From the NCBI GenBank assembly GCA_964505785.1, contig CAZDJZ010000018.1:1-48898 (forward strand): a DNA stretch of 48,898 nucleotides. Direction: 5' to 3'. Of the stretch, positions 26,610 to 34,564 are shown piece after piece. This DNA is from CAYRTV01 sp964505785. GTDB lineage: Bacteria > Acidobacteriota > Aminicenantia > Aminicenantales > Aminicenantaceae. Below the pieces are notes generated by a model that saw only the letters and a list, made by a program, of their open reading frames with translations, had not been told where the DNA came from and ran no database searches. Numbering within the stretch: the first letter of the stretch is position 1; the number at the start of each line of letters is the position of its first letter. Made by a program: the position numbers and the translations under genes.

Positions 26610-26867
26610 TAACCTGAATTATTCACGGGTCGAGATTGCCGCAGATGCGAGGCGCAGGGTATGAAGCTGTGGCACTTCACCGCGAATGCCCTGCAACAAA
26701 GCAGATGCGGTGAGATTCGGCCCGCCCAAAGGGGTAAAAAATTGCGATTATAATATAAATATGAAAATGAAAAACTTTCAATTTGAACTTTCAATAAAAA
26801 TCATGTTAATCGTTGATAAAAATGGAATTACAAAAATATCGCAATATTTTATGAATAATTCAGGCTA
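26610..26867 (+). mobile_element. Family II TA-element inserted in a composite repeat, with TA target duplication
   Basis: Closely similar to the copy at 17985, with left end TAACCTGAATTATTCAC and right end GAATAATTCAGGCTA. The flanks are ATGACGACCTTATC on the left and ATTCAATGTCATCCTGAG on the right. Uninterrupted copies of the same composite near 30980, 48525, 48651 and 48786 read, on the opposite strand, GACGACCTTATTTAATTC. The element therefore sits exactly at a TA that is present once in the empty site and twice here. Confidence 0.9.
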
Positions 26868-27089
26868 ATTCAATGTCATCCTGAGCGGAGCGAAGGACCT
26901 TAGAGTGCATCGCCTCGCAATCCTAAACCGGTGAATGGTGAATGGATCGGGGATGCGAATGCAATAGTTTGATGCTGTGTAATAATCAGATTTTAAATGA
27001 AATAACTTTTCACTTTTACCTTTTTTACTTATCACTTTATTTCTCATTACTCTTCACTCTTCACTCTTTACTGATTATAATGATAAATC
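26868..27089. other. Right flank of the family II copy and AT-rich leader of the zinc-ribbon gene
   Basis: Bases 26868-26945 are an inverted right-arm composite (ATTCAATGTCATCCTGAGCG, GGACCTTAGAGTGCATCGCC, then ACCGGTGAATGGTGAATGG). Bases 27000-27070 are CTTTT/ACTCTTCACT low-complexity sequence. TATAAT at 27076-27081 lies only nine bases before the ATG at 27090. Confidence 0.55.
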
Positions 27090-27989
27090 ATGGCAAAATC
27101 ATTTGATGACGTTGAAAACGAATTTTTGGAGCTGAAAAGACAATTTCGTTTAAAAATGATTTCCGAACGGGAATTTAAAGACCGTTTAAAAAAACTCCGC
27201 TTAAATGATGATGAAGGCCGGTGTTGGACTATCGGGGCCCGAACAGGAAAATGGTATTATTTTGATGGTGATAAATGGATCGAATCCAAACCTCCTTCTT
27301 TTGAGGATGGAAAAGCCATCTGTATCTATTGCGGTTATGAGAATGATTTGGAAGCGGAAGTTTGTAAATACTGCGGCGGTAATATCGATGAAAACCTGTC
27401 TAAGTGTCCTAACTGCGGATTTATCCTGGAAGCTCCCCATAGTATGTGCCCTGTCTGCCATGATCAAAATCATGCCGAAGAATACGAAGAAGAAACGGTT
27501 AAAGATGAGAATTCCCCTCCGAATAAATATACTCCTCCTCTTCCAAAAATATCAAAAGCTTCCTGGGACCATCTGAAAGAATGGAATGAAGATAATGATA
27601 CGGCAGAGACTCCATCCGAAAATGCCTTTTCAATGGCGGAGGCCTCAGGAAATACCTCCTTAGAGCAACCGGGGGAAGCTAATTTTTCCATACATTCGGT
27701 TGAACCTGCCTCTATGTCGCTTTTTTTTGGAATGATCGGATTGATTTTGGGATTACTCGGCGGAGCTTTTGCGGGAACCACTTCACTGCTTCCGGGTCTC
27801 ACCGAATTCCTGCCTGATTTTTATCAATCCATGCATGGTAAAATTACCGGCGGCATCATATTTGGTATAAGCGGTGGTCTTATTGGATTCGCAGCTTTGG
27901 CATTGACTGGATTTTTGTATGCTGTTTTCCTGAATATTATCCTCTCTTTGCTCGGGGGCTTGAAGGTTCGGATTGAGAAGATTAATTAA
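27090..27989 (+). CDS. Zinc-ribbon membrane protein with SHOCT-like N-terminus, 299 residues
   Basis: Residues 7-37 resemble a SHOCT-like helix (FLELKRQFRLKMISEREFKD). A small WTIGARTGKWYYFDGDKW module follows. Two zinc ribbons come next: C78-x2-C81...C92-x2-C95 and C106-x2-C109...C120-x2-C123. After an acidic linker come two hydrophobic, Gly-rich segments (about 207-236 and 248-290), so the C-terminus is in the membrane. Function is unknown. There is no Shine-Dalgarno, and a TATAAT box sits close to the ATG, so translation may be leaderless. The TAA stop is formed by the end of an adjacent family II element. Confidence 0.7.
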   Translation: MAKSFDDVENEFLELKRQFRLKMISEREFKDRLKKLRLNDDEGRCWTIGARTGKWYYFDGDKWIESKPPSFEDGKAICIYCGYENDLEAEVCKYCGGNIDENLSKCPNCGFILEAPHSMCPVCHDQNHAEEYEEETVKDENSPPNKYTPPLPKISKASWDHLKEWNEDNDTAETPSENAFSMAEASGNTSLEQPGEANFSIHSVEPASMSLFFGMIGLILGLLGGAFAGTTSLLPGLTEFLPDFYQSMHGKITGGIIFGISGGLIGFAALALTGFLYAVFLNIILSLLGGLKVRIEKIN

Positions 27990-28083
27990 CCTGGATTGTT
28001 CACAGCTATGAATGCATTAAGCACAAAACTCACTACAAACAATGAAAATGAGCATGTTTGTTATTCACGCGAATAATCAGGCT
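27987..28083. mobile_element. Short (~97 bp) element with family II termini
   Basis: The left end TAACCTGGATTGTTCAC and right end GCGAATAATCAGGCT are family II-type inverted termini, but the interior (GCTATGAATGCATTAAGCAC to GAGCATGTTTGTTATTCACG) is unlike the 260-bp copies. It may be an internally deleted or separate miniature form. Its first three bases serve as the stop codon of the zinc-ribbon gene. Confidence 0.6.
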
Positions 28084-28330
28084 GTTTTTTTTCACAAAAA
28101 TTGTGGAAAACTTGTGGAAATTTGTGAAGCGGAAAGTTTTATCTCACGCAAATTATTAAAGATATGACAAATTGCACAATTTACGGTCATGCTTTTTATA
28201 TCGCAGATAACAAACAACTTAAAACAAACTTGTTGAAAATAAATGACTTAAAGAATCATTGGTATCACCACAGTTATACGCAAGGTAAACATTCCAACTT
28301 TCGAATGTTAATATTGTGTTAATCTTTCTC
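28084..28330. other. AT-rich unique intergenic stretch
   Basis: There is no ORF and no family I-V repeat here. It contains TGTGGAAAA (28102) and TGTGGAAAT (28113) in direct orientation 11 bases apart, close to the inverse DnaA-box consensus. It also has an AAACAACTTAAAACAAACTTG region. Function not evident. Confidence 0.35.
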
Positions 28331-28646
28331 GAAATCCCATGCCATTTCCGGAGCGACACCCCCATGTTATTCCTGGAGCGAAGCGACGGGAATCTTAGAG
28401 TGCATCGTTTCTTGGAATCGGGACCGGCTCATTCGGCGAAGCCGTCTAAGATCCCCATCGCCGCTCCGCGGCTCGGGGATGACACGGTATATATACTCTG
28501 CGGCTCGGGGATGACATTTTTTATAACATTTTGCGTTTTGCGTTTCGCATGTTTTCCATTCACCATTCATAAACCTTTTAATATACGAAGCAGTACAAGA
28601 TCCTCACATCGCTTCGCTTCTCAGGATGACAGGGAAGGCAGATAAC
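28331..28646. repeat. Family I copy with duplicated right arm, and heptamers
   Basis: Bases 28338-28517 hold a partly duplicated left arm (CCATTTCCGGAGCGACACCC then ATTCCTGGAGCGAAGCGACG), the GAATCGGGACCGGCTCATTC centre and the right arm (TCTAAGATCCCC to GGGGATGACA). The last ~32 bases are then repeated. TTTTGCG/TTTCGCA heptamers follow at 28530-28550, and a TCACATCGCTTCGCTTCTCA arm ends near 28631. The ORF at 28316-28645 is repeat translation. Confidence 0.75.
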
Positions 28647-29621
28647 TCAGAAAAGAAACGGCTTAAGAAAATCGATTAAGCTGTATCCCAAGATGGGGGC
28701 GGGAATAAAAGAAATAATGAATATGATAATCATAGTCACTCCGAGTATTTTGCGTCCCCGGGACAGTGGAACGTGCTCATCAAAAACCGGAGGATGTTTC
28801 AAGCCAAGAACGGTAATTAAAAGGGCCCATATAAACCATCCAATCCAGAAAAAAACACCCAATACAATAAAAGCCGCCAAAATAATCCGGCCCAATTTTT
28901 TAGCCTCCTTCCCCAGTAAAGAAAACATCACATGTCCACCGTCAAGCTGCCCGACCGGACAAAGGTTCAGTGCGGTCACAAGTATTCCCACCCATCCGGC
29001 AAAAGCAACAGGATGAACAATAATATCATAACCCGGGGGAATATCATGCAGAAGAAACGCCCCAAAAAATTTTATCAATAACGGTTCACCGAATGCCAGG
29101 CTTTCCGCTTGCGGCAGCGGCGGAACCGGCTTAGAAAATGCCAGCCCATAAAGGACTGCCGGAACCGACAGAACAAATCCTGCCAGGGGGCCGGCAACGC
29201 CCACATCAAAAAGATGATGCTTCCGGGTGATCGGTGAACGAATTTTGATAAAAGCGCCTAATGTCCCAATTAAAGTCGGCGCCGGAATGAAAAAAGGCAG
29301 GGTTGCACTGATTCCATACTTTCGGCAGGTCAGATAATGTCCCATTTCATGGCCGAGTAAAATCAGCAGCAAAACCGCGGCATAAAGAAAACTCAGCCAT
29401 AGAATAACCGGGTCGGTGAAAAGCTCCCATCCCAAGGAAAGTGATTCGGGGGCATGAAGCGAATCGGCATATTTATAGCTTAAAGACCATGTTATTCCGA
29501 CAAAAAAAGCGGAAGCGAAGGTGAGGGCAAAAAGAAGCGCATTCAGCCACGGCCGGTCCTTATCAAAAAAAGAGGGTTTTCGTTTTACCGGAGAACGAAA
29601 TTCACTGCCATTATTTTCCAT
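28647..29621 (-). CDS. Site-2 protease family (M50) intramembrane metalloprotease, 324 residues
   Basis: H91-E92-x2-H95 (LLGHEMGHYLT) and the second motif NLCPVGQLDGGH (219-230, with D227) are the zinc-binding signature of M50 proteases, set in about six transmembrane segments. The ATLPFFIPAPTLIGTLGAFI loop is typical of the broad YwhC/plant-EGY-like group that lacks a PDZ domain. It probably cleaves membrane-embedded substrates; none can be named. It follows the ferredoxin gene by 20 bases and has a weak ribosome-binding site, so it is likely coupled to it. Confidence 0.9.
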   Translation of the reverse strand: MENNGSEFRSPVKRKPSFFDKDRPWLNALLFALTFASAFFVGITWSLSYKYADSLHAPESLSLGWELFTDPVILWLSFLYAAVLLLILLGHEMGHYLTCRKYGISATLPFFIPAPTLIGTLGAFIKIRSPITRKHHLFDVGVAGPLAGFVLSVPAVLYGLAFSKPVPPLPQAESLAFGEPLLIKFFGAFLLHDIPPGYDIIVHPVAFAGWVGILVTALNLCPVGQLDGGHVMFSLLGKEAKKLGRIILAAFIVLGVFFWIGWFIWALLITVLGLKHPPVFDEHVPLSRGRKILGVTMIIIFIISFIPAPILGYSLIDFLKPFLF

Positions 29622-29641
29622 CCCGATTCTGCTGATTCCGC

Positions 29642-29884
29642 CTATTTCAAGCGGCGGGCTTTACTTTCCAGCTCATCCAGACTTTCTTTATGCTCCGGAT
29701 CCGGAACACATGCATCGACCGGACAAACAGCCGCGCATTGCGATTCGTCATAAACGGGGACACATTCGGTACATTTATCCGGATCAATTTCGAACAGCTC
29801 ATCTCCAGCAGAAACGGCCAAGTTCGGACATTCCGGTTCACATGCTCCGCAGTTAATACACTCTTCAGTTATTTTATATGCCAT
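29642..29884 (-). CDS. 2[4Fe-4S] ferredoxin of the YfhL type, 80 residues
   Basis: Cluster I: C9-x2-C12-x2-C15-x3-C19-P. Cluster II: C38-x2-C41-x8-C50-x3-C54-P. The stretched spacing in the second motif and the C-terminal helix are typical of YfhL/Alvin-type ferredoxins with low-potential clusters. It could serve the ferredoxin oxidoreductase at 15105-17754 or other redox partners. GGAGAG lies seven bases before the ATG. It sits between a TPR protein and a membrane protease in one minus-strand operon. Confidence 0.92.
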   Translation of the reverse strand: MAYKITEECINCGACEPECPNLAVSAGDELFEIDPDKCTECVPVYDESQCAAVCPVDACVPDPEHKESLDELESKARRLK

Positions 29885-29902
29885 TTTTTTCTCTCCGGCA
29901 GA

Positions 29903-30556
29903 CTATTCGCCCTGCAGTTTTGTCAATTCCTGCTGGGCCTCCATAACATAATATGTTCCGGAATACTCCCTGGTTATTTCTTTATATATTTCAATAGCGT
30001 CATCCACCCGGCCCATTTCTCTTAAGACCTCAGCCTTCTTAAATAAAATGCCGTCCATGACATAATTCTGCGGATTTTCCGCCTCAACGGCTTCAAAAAC
30101 TTCCAAGGCCTCTTCATATTTCTTTTGTTTCAACAGAACTAAGGCTTTCAGCTCCCGGGACTGAAAATAAATGATATCCTTTGGATTTGCAGGTATTTTG
30201 TTGACGGTATCCAGAGCCCTCTCAAAATCTTCATTCTCAATATGGTACGTGGCAATATGAATATACCCGGACCGGGCGAATTTTCCAGGTCCGGCCAGGG
30301 TTTCTAATTCTTCCAGCTTCTGAGGATCATCCGGAAGCTGACGGCTCAGCTCATTTATTTGAGCCAAAACCCGGCTCTGTTTTTCCAGATTTTTAGCCTT
30401 GATAAAACGCACGCCTAAGATCACCAAAACAGCAACAGCGATAATCGCCGCCGCCGCCGCAAATTCCCGGGTGCGCTCTCTTGAAAAATGAATGGCCCGC
30501 TGAACAATCTCGGCAAATTCATTGGATTTCAAATGTTTCCGTTCTTTTCTTTTCAT
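29903..30556 (-). CDS. Membrane-anchored TPR protein (YfgM-like), 217 residues
   Basis: A cytoplasmic N-terminus (MKRKERKHLKSNEFAEIVQR), one transmembrane helix at about 33-50 (AAAAAIIAVAVLVILGVRFI) and then three or four TPRs with the pattern YHIENEDFERALDTVNKIP, LLKQKKYEEALEVFEAV and MGRVDDAIEIYKEI. The layout matches the YfgM/ancillary SecYEG translocon family, though this assignment is tentative. AGAGGTG precedes the ATG. It is the first gene of the operon with the ferredoxin and site-2 protease. Confidence 0.75.
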   Translation of the reverse strand: MKRKERKHLKSNEFAEIVQRAIHFSRERTREFAAAAAIIAVAVLVILGVRFIKAKNLEKQSRVLAQINELSRQLPDDPQKLEELETLAGPGKFARSGYIHIATYHIENEDFERALDTVNKIPANPKDIIYFQSRELKALVLLKQKKYEEALEVFEAVEAENPQNYVMDGILFKKAEVLREMGRVDDAIEIYKEITREYSGTYYVMEAQQELTKLQGE

Positions 30557-31361
30557 AAACTCACCTCTTTCTGCATACGTGGATAGGGCGGATCAGAAGT
30601 CTTTTTATAACAAAATCCCCGCAAAATCGCAAATGCCCGCTGCGTTCGCGTTCACCGCGTTTATTGCGTTCATCGCGTTCGTCGCGTTCATTGCATTCAT
30701 TGTGTTTGTTGCGTTCCATGCGTTCGCTGCGTTCATCGCGTTCGTCGCGTTCATTGCATTCATTGTGTTTGTTGCGTTGCTCGCTTCGCTCGCATTACTT
30801 GTCATTCCCGGAGCGATGCGACGGGAATCTTAGAGTGCATCGTTTCTTGAAATCGGGACCGGCTCATTCGGCGAAGCCGTCTAAGATCCCCATCGCCGCT
30901 CCGCGGCTCGGGGATGACATGGTATATATACTCTGCGGCTCGGGGATGACATGGTATATATACTCTGCGGCTCGGGGATGACATTGAATTAAATAAGGTC
31001 GTCATTTTGCGTTTTACGTTTTGCGGTTTGCGTTTTACGTTTTGCGGTTTGCGTTTTACGTTTTGCGTTTTACGTTTTGCGGTTTGCGTTTTACGTTTTG
31101 CGTTTTGCGGATTGCGGTTTGCGGTTCGCGGTTCGCGTTTTTCACCATTCACCATTCACCATTCACCGGTTTAGGATTACAAGACGATGCACTCTAAGGT
31201 CCTTCGCTCCGCCCAGGATGACATTGAATTAATATAAAGGTCTTCATTTTGCGTTTCGCGTTTTGCGGTTTGCGTTTTACGTTTTGCGTTTTGCTGTTTG
31301 CGTTTTGCGTTTTGCGGTTTGCGTTTTACGTTTTGCGGTTCGCGTTTTGCGTTTTGCGGAT
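30557..31361. repeat. Large intergenic repeat block with period-9, family I and heptamer arrays
   Basis: Bases 30640-30792 are a period-9 array (GCGTTCATC, GCGTTCGTC, GCATTCATT) containing an internal ~60-base duplication. Family I follows at 30799-30985, with its right-arm end present three times at 32-base spacing. Heptamers TTTTACG-TTTTGCG-GTTTGCG run from 31005 to 31142, then ACCATTC heptamers to 31170. A right-arm composite with CGATGCACTCTAAGG spans about 31171-31245, and a second heptamer array runs 31246-31358 up to the HD-GYP stop. ORFs at 30522-30833, 30605-30805, 30664-30981, 30802-31155 and 31249-31608 are repeat-driven. Confidence 0.85.
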
Positions 31362-32663
31362 TTATTGGAATTCGTACTTATTCTCTCTAAATAATTTCAA
31401 GCAGGCGCTGACAACTTTTTCATCATACAGAATTCCGCTGTTTTTTTCGATTTCATCCAGCGCCAGCTCTATCCCCAGCGCAGGACGATATGGACGATGG
31501 GAAGCCATGGCTTCCACTACATCGGCGACACCGATGATTCGCGCTTCAATAAGAATATCCTCTTTGGAAAGATTATTAGGGTATCCGGACCCGTCCAGCC
31601 GCTCATGATGCTGAAGAATAATCTGAGCAACCGGCCATGGAAATTCAATTGATTTCATGATCTCATATCCGACCTGCGGATGTGTTTTGATCAGGTTGAA
31701 TTCTATGTTGGACAGATGCCGCGGTTTACTGAGTATCTCTGCAGGAACATAAATTTTTCCTATATCATGAATGATTCCGGCAATACGAATGGCATCCATC
31801 TTGTCTTCCGGCATATTCAATTCCCCGGCGATCGCCCTGGCAAGGTCCGCCACTCTGCGTTGATGCCCGGCCGTATAGGGATCGCGGATTTCCACAGTTT
31901 TCTCCAAAACCTCAATAATTGCACCCAAGGCCTGTCTGACCTTTTTCAAGCTTTTCCGTACTTCGCTTTCCGCTTTATAGCGTTCGGAATGACTGTGAAG
32001 GGCTACTATCCCATAGACAAGGCTGTCTGCTATTTTCATCAATAAATCGACTTCATCCTCTTCAAATATATCCGGCTCGTCTCCATAGATCGTCAAAGCT
32101 CCGAACGGCTTACCATTGCTTTGAAGAGGCAGGGCGACAACCGAAGAAAATCCATTTTTGATCGCTTCGCCCCGCCATGAAATAACCTGCGGAGCAGACA
32201 AGATATCCCTGACAACTCCCGGTTCTCCCTTCGTAATCGCTTTAAGGGTGGGACAATGACCATTTCCCTCTGCAAGGGAAAAATGGCAGCTTTCCAGAAA
32301 ATCAAGGCCTCTGCCTGCCTGAGCGATCGTTTTAATATTCTTTTCCTTATTGCTTTGCGGAATTCCCACCCAAGCCATGGAATATCCCCCTGTCTCGACA
32401 ATAATGCTGCAGATTTTCTGTAAAAGTTTATCCTTATCCAGGGTCTTCACTAATGCTTTTTGACATGCTCCCAAGGTATGGAGAGCCCGGCTGACCCGGA
32501 GAAGCTCCTTCTTGGTCTTTTGAAAATCAACTTCCTGCTGCTTGCGTTCCCGTTCTTTCCGCTGCAGAAATATTAATTCAGCAATCAGTTCGTTGCGGGT
32601 TTTATTTTTATATTTTTCTTTTCCGGTTTGGTCAGGGAGAAAGGCTTGTATCTCTGAATCCAT
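31362..32663 (-). CDS. GAF and HD-GYP domain protein, probable c-di-GMP phosphodiesterase, 433 residues
   Basis: An N-terminal coiled region (~20-70) leads to a GAF sensor domain (~71-225, with GGYSMAWVGIP and VVALPLQSNGKPFGALTIY). An HD-GYP domain follows (~250-425): H299-D300-IGK, then HHERLDGSGYP ending at 361 and DVVEAMASHRPYRP. HD-GYP enzymes hydrolyse cyclic di-GMP or other cyclic dinucleotides; the metal ligands appear intact. No membrane segment is seen. AGGATG precedes the ATG. It is transcribed alone and divergently from the aldo-keto reductase. Confidence 0.92.
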   Translation of the reverse strand: MDSEIQAFLPDQTGKEKYKNKTRNELIAELIFLQRKERERKQQEVDFQKTKKELLRVSRALHTLGACQKALVKTLDKDKLLQKICSIIVETGGYSMAWVGIPQSNKEKNIKTIAQAGRGLDFLESCHFSLAEGNGHCPTLKAITKGEPGVVRDILSAPQVISWRGEAIKNGFSSVVALPLQSNGKPFGALTIYGDEPDIFEEDEVDLLMKIADSLVYGIVALHSHSERYKAESEVRKSLKKVRQALGAIIEVLEKTVEIRDPYTAGHQRRVADLARAIAGELNMPEDKMDAIRIAGIIHDIGKIYVPAEILSKPRHLSNIEFNLIKTHPQVGYEIMKSIEFPWPVAQIILQHHERLDGSGYPNNLSKEDILIEARIIGVADVVEAMASHRPYRPALGIELALDEIEKNSGILYDEKVVSACLKLFRENKYEFQ

Positions 32664-32794
32664 TTTTTCATCCTGTCATGTTGATGAAACAATTTATTCC
32701 AGCCCGGCCCTTGGCGAAACCGGACTGGGCTGGGATCATACAGGTTCCATGGATTGAGTCGGACATCCATTAAAAAAAATGAAAATTATTTTAC

Positions 32795-32839
32795 TTAGCC
32801 TGAATTATTCACAGGCCGACTCTCACTGCAGATGCGGGA
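32795..32839 (+). mobile_element. Rearranged family II fragment
   Basis: TTAGCCTGAATTATTCAC is a family II terminus. It is joined directly to GGCCGACTCTCACTGCAGAT, which matches the element's interior in the opposite orientation. The rest of the element is absent. It lies in the 250-bp divergent gap between the HD-GYP and aldo-keto reductase genes. Confidence 0.6.
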
Positions 32840-32913
32840 TGAAAGATTTTTTCTTTTCTCCTGGAGTCAAAATAAAGTAAAATAACCGAACATTATGCTG
32901 ACCTGGAGGAACC

Positions 32914-34215
32914 ATGAAAAATTTCAATACATATGACCGCAGAAAATTCATAAAAAACAGTGCTTTGGGCCTGGCTGGTGCCGGAGCTCTTTCCCGCTGG
33001 AGCTGGGCACACCCGGAACAAGAAAAGACCCCGCCCAAAATTCAAGAGTACCGGACACTGGGACGAACCGGGTTCAAGGTATCCGATTTGTCCGCCGGCT
33101 CCATTACGGATGAAGGCGTTTTGGGAACCGCTTTGGACGCCGGCATGAATTACATTGATTCCGCTGAAGAATATCCCGGCCATCACAAAGTAGTGGGTAA
33201 AGTGATGAAAAACCGGAACCGCAAATCGGTTTTCATCACCACCAAGCTGGAAGTCAAAGAAGACAAATCAAAACAGGGTTTCCTGAAAAGGGCCCGAAAA
33301 TGCCTGGAAGAACTCGATATGGAATACGTCGACTGCATCATGATGCATATGGCGGAAACAGCCGAAATCTTAAAAACCGAAGGCTTCCACCAGGCCATGC
33401 AGGAATTAAAAACAGAAGGCCGGGTTCGGTTCACCGGCGTTTCCAATCATGGTTCATTCTGGTTCGAGGACCCTAAAGAAAGCATGGATACAGTTCTGCT
33501 TGCCGCGGCGGATGACGGCCGGTTCGATGTTTTCCTGATGGCCTATAATTTCCTGAAGATGGACGGTTCCGAAGAGGTTCTAAAAACCGCCAAGAAAAAA
33601 AACATCGGGGTCGCTTTGATGAAAACAACGCCTGTCGCGATTTATTACTCTCTGAAAAGCCGGGTAGAAGAGATGGAGGAAAAAGGGCAGGAAGTGCATC
33701 CTTTGTATAAATCCGGGATCCAGCGGTATAAAGACAAGATTGTGAGAGCTGATGCATTCATTAAGAAATATAACCTGGAAAATCCGGAAGAGATCAAATC
33801 CGCGGCCATCCGGTTTGTACTGGAAAACCCTAATGTCAGCACCAACTGCTGCCTGGCCCGTACTTTTGATGAGCTGGAAGGATTTCTCCGCCTTTCGGGG
33901 ACTCGATTAAGCGATTGGGACAAAGCCAAGCTCTCGGCATACAAAAAAGGATGCAGTGAGCTTTACTGCCGCCATGCCTGCGGTGTCTGCGAGACAGACT
34001 GCCCGCATCACGTTCCTGTCAATACTATTCTTCGGTATCATCACTACCTCGCGCAGGGGAGAGAACAGGATGCCATCCGCAAATATACCGCCATCCCGGG
34101 AAATAACGCGGAACTATGCCGCACCTGTCCGGGATACTGCGAGCAAGCCTGCCCTTACGGTGTCAAAGCCCAGGGCATGCTGCTGACGGCCCATGAGCAG
34201 CTGGCAATAGCTTGA
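32914..34215 (+). CDS. Tat-exported aldo/keto reductase with C-terminal Fe-S domain, 433 residues
   Basis: The N-terminus has a twin-arginine signal (DRRKFIKNSALGLAGAGALS). The aldo/keto reductase barrel (residues 43-340) keeps the catalytic tetrad D82, Y87, K111 and H145. The C-terminal ~90 residues carry two cysteine clusters, CRHACGVCETDCPHH and CRTCPGYCEQACPYG, able to bind [4Fe-4S] centres. Proteins with this architecture are common in anaerobes; substrate and electron partner are unknown. Export with folded cofactors fits the Tat signal. CTGGAGG precedes the ATG. Confidence 0.9.
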   Translation: MKNFNTYDRRKFIKNSALGLAGAGALSRWSWAHPEQEKTPPKIQEYRTLGRTGFKVSDLSAGSITDEGVLGTALDAGMNYIDSAEEYPGHHKVVGKVMKNRNRKSVFITTKLEVKEDKSKQGFLKRARKCLEELDMEYVDCIMMHMAETAEILKTEGFHQAMQELKTEGRVRFTGVSNHGSFWFEDPKESMDTVLLAAADDGRFDVFLMAYNFLKMDGSEEVLKTAKKKNIGVALMKTTPVAIYYSLKSRVEEMEEKGQEVHPLYKSGIQRYKDKIVRADAFIKKYNLENPEEIKSAAIRFVLENPNVSTNCCLARTFDELEGFLRLSGTRLSDWDKAKLSAYKKGCSELYCRHACGVCETDCPHHVPVNTILRYHHYLAQGREQDAIRKYTAIPGNNAELCRTCPGYCEQACPYGVKAQGMLLTAHEQLAIA

Positions 34216-34564
34216 GTGCAACAGTATCATCCTGAGCGCGCATTAACACCCGAAGAATCCCAACCTGCTTCACAGGAGTTAAAAGTGAATAGAAAAAAGT
34301 GAAAAGTTATCTTATTTAAATTAAAAAAATCAAAAATCACTAATAAACCAAAGACGAATATTGGAAATATGCAACCATAATGAAGCAAATTAACCGGACA
34401 AAATGATCAGACTTCATCAGACCTAGATAGACACCTTGCAAGCTAAGCGAGTGTTGCCGTCTAAGATTCCCGTCGCTTCGCTCCGGGAATGACATGAAAG
34501 CGCTGCACCGCAGGCCTCAGGATGACATGTTGGTTCATTTTCATCGCTCCGGGTTTGTCAGGAC
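34216..34564. repeat. Intergenic gap with degenerate palindromes
   Basis: Bases 34228-34275 are a decayed TCATCCTGAGC arm. Bases 34280-34430 are AT-rich and unrecognised. Bases 34457-34493 are a family I right arm (GTCTAAGATTCCCGTCGCTT to GGGAATGACA). A second arm (GCAGGCCTCAGGATGACATG) follows at about 34512. No gene or clear terminator is seen between the convergent aldo-keto reductase and C25 genes. Confidence 0.6.

Noticed and set aside
28100..28125. DnaA-box-like pair taken as a replication origin.
   Set aside because: Only two imperfect boxes, no dnaA or dnaN gene and no clear unwinding element nearby.
30522..30833. Overlapping ORFs on both strands with AFIAFVAFI or NAMNATNAMNA repeats.
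   Set aside because: A period-9 array without stop codons is open in several frames at once; there is no start signal or domain.
32699..32732. CCAGCCC / GGGCTGG stem as a terminator.
   Set aside because: It lies in a divergent gap with no T run on either strand at the right place.
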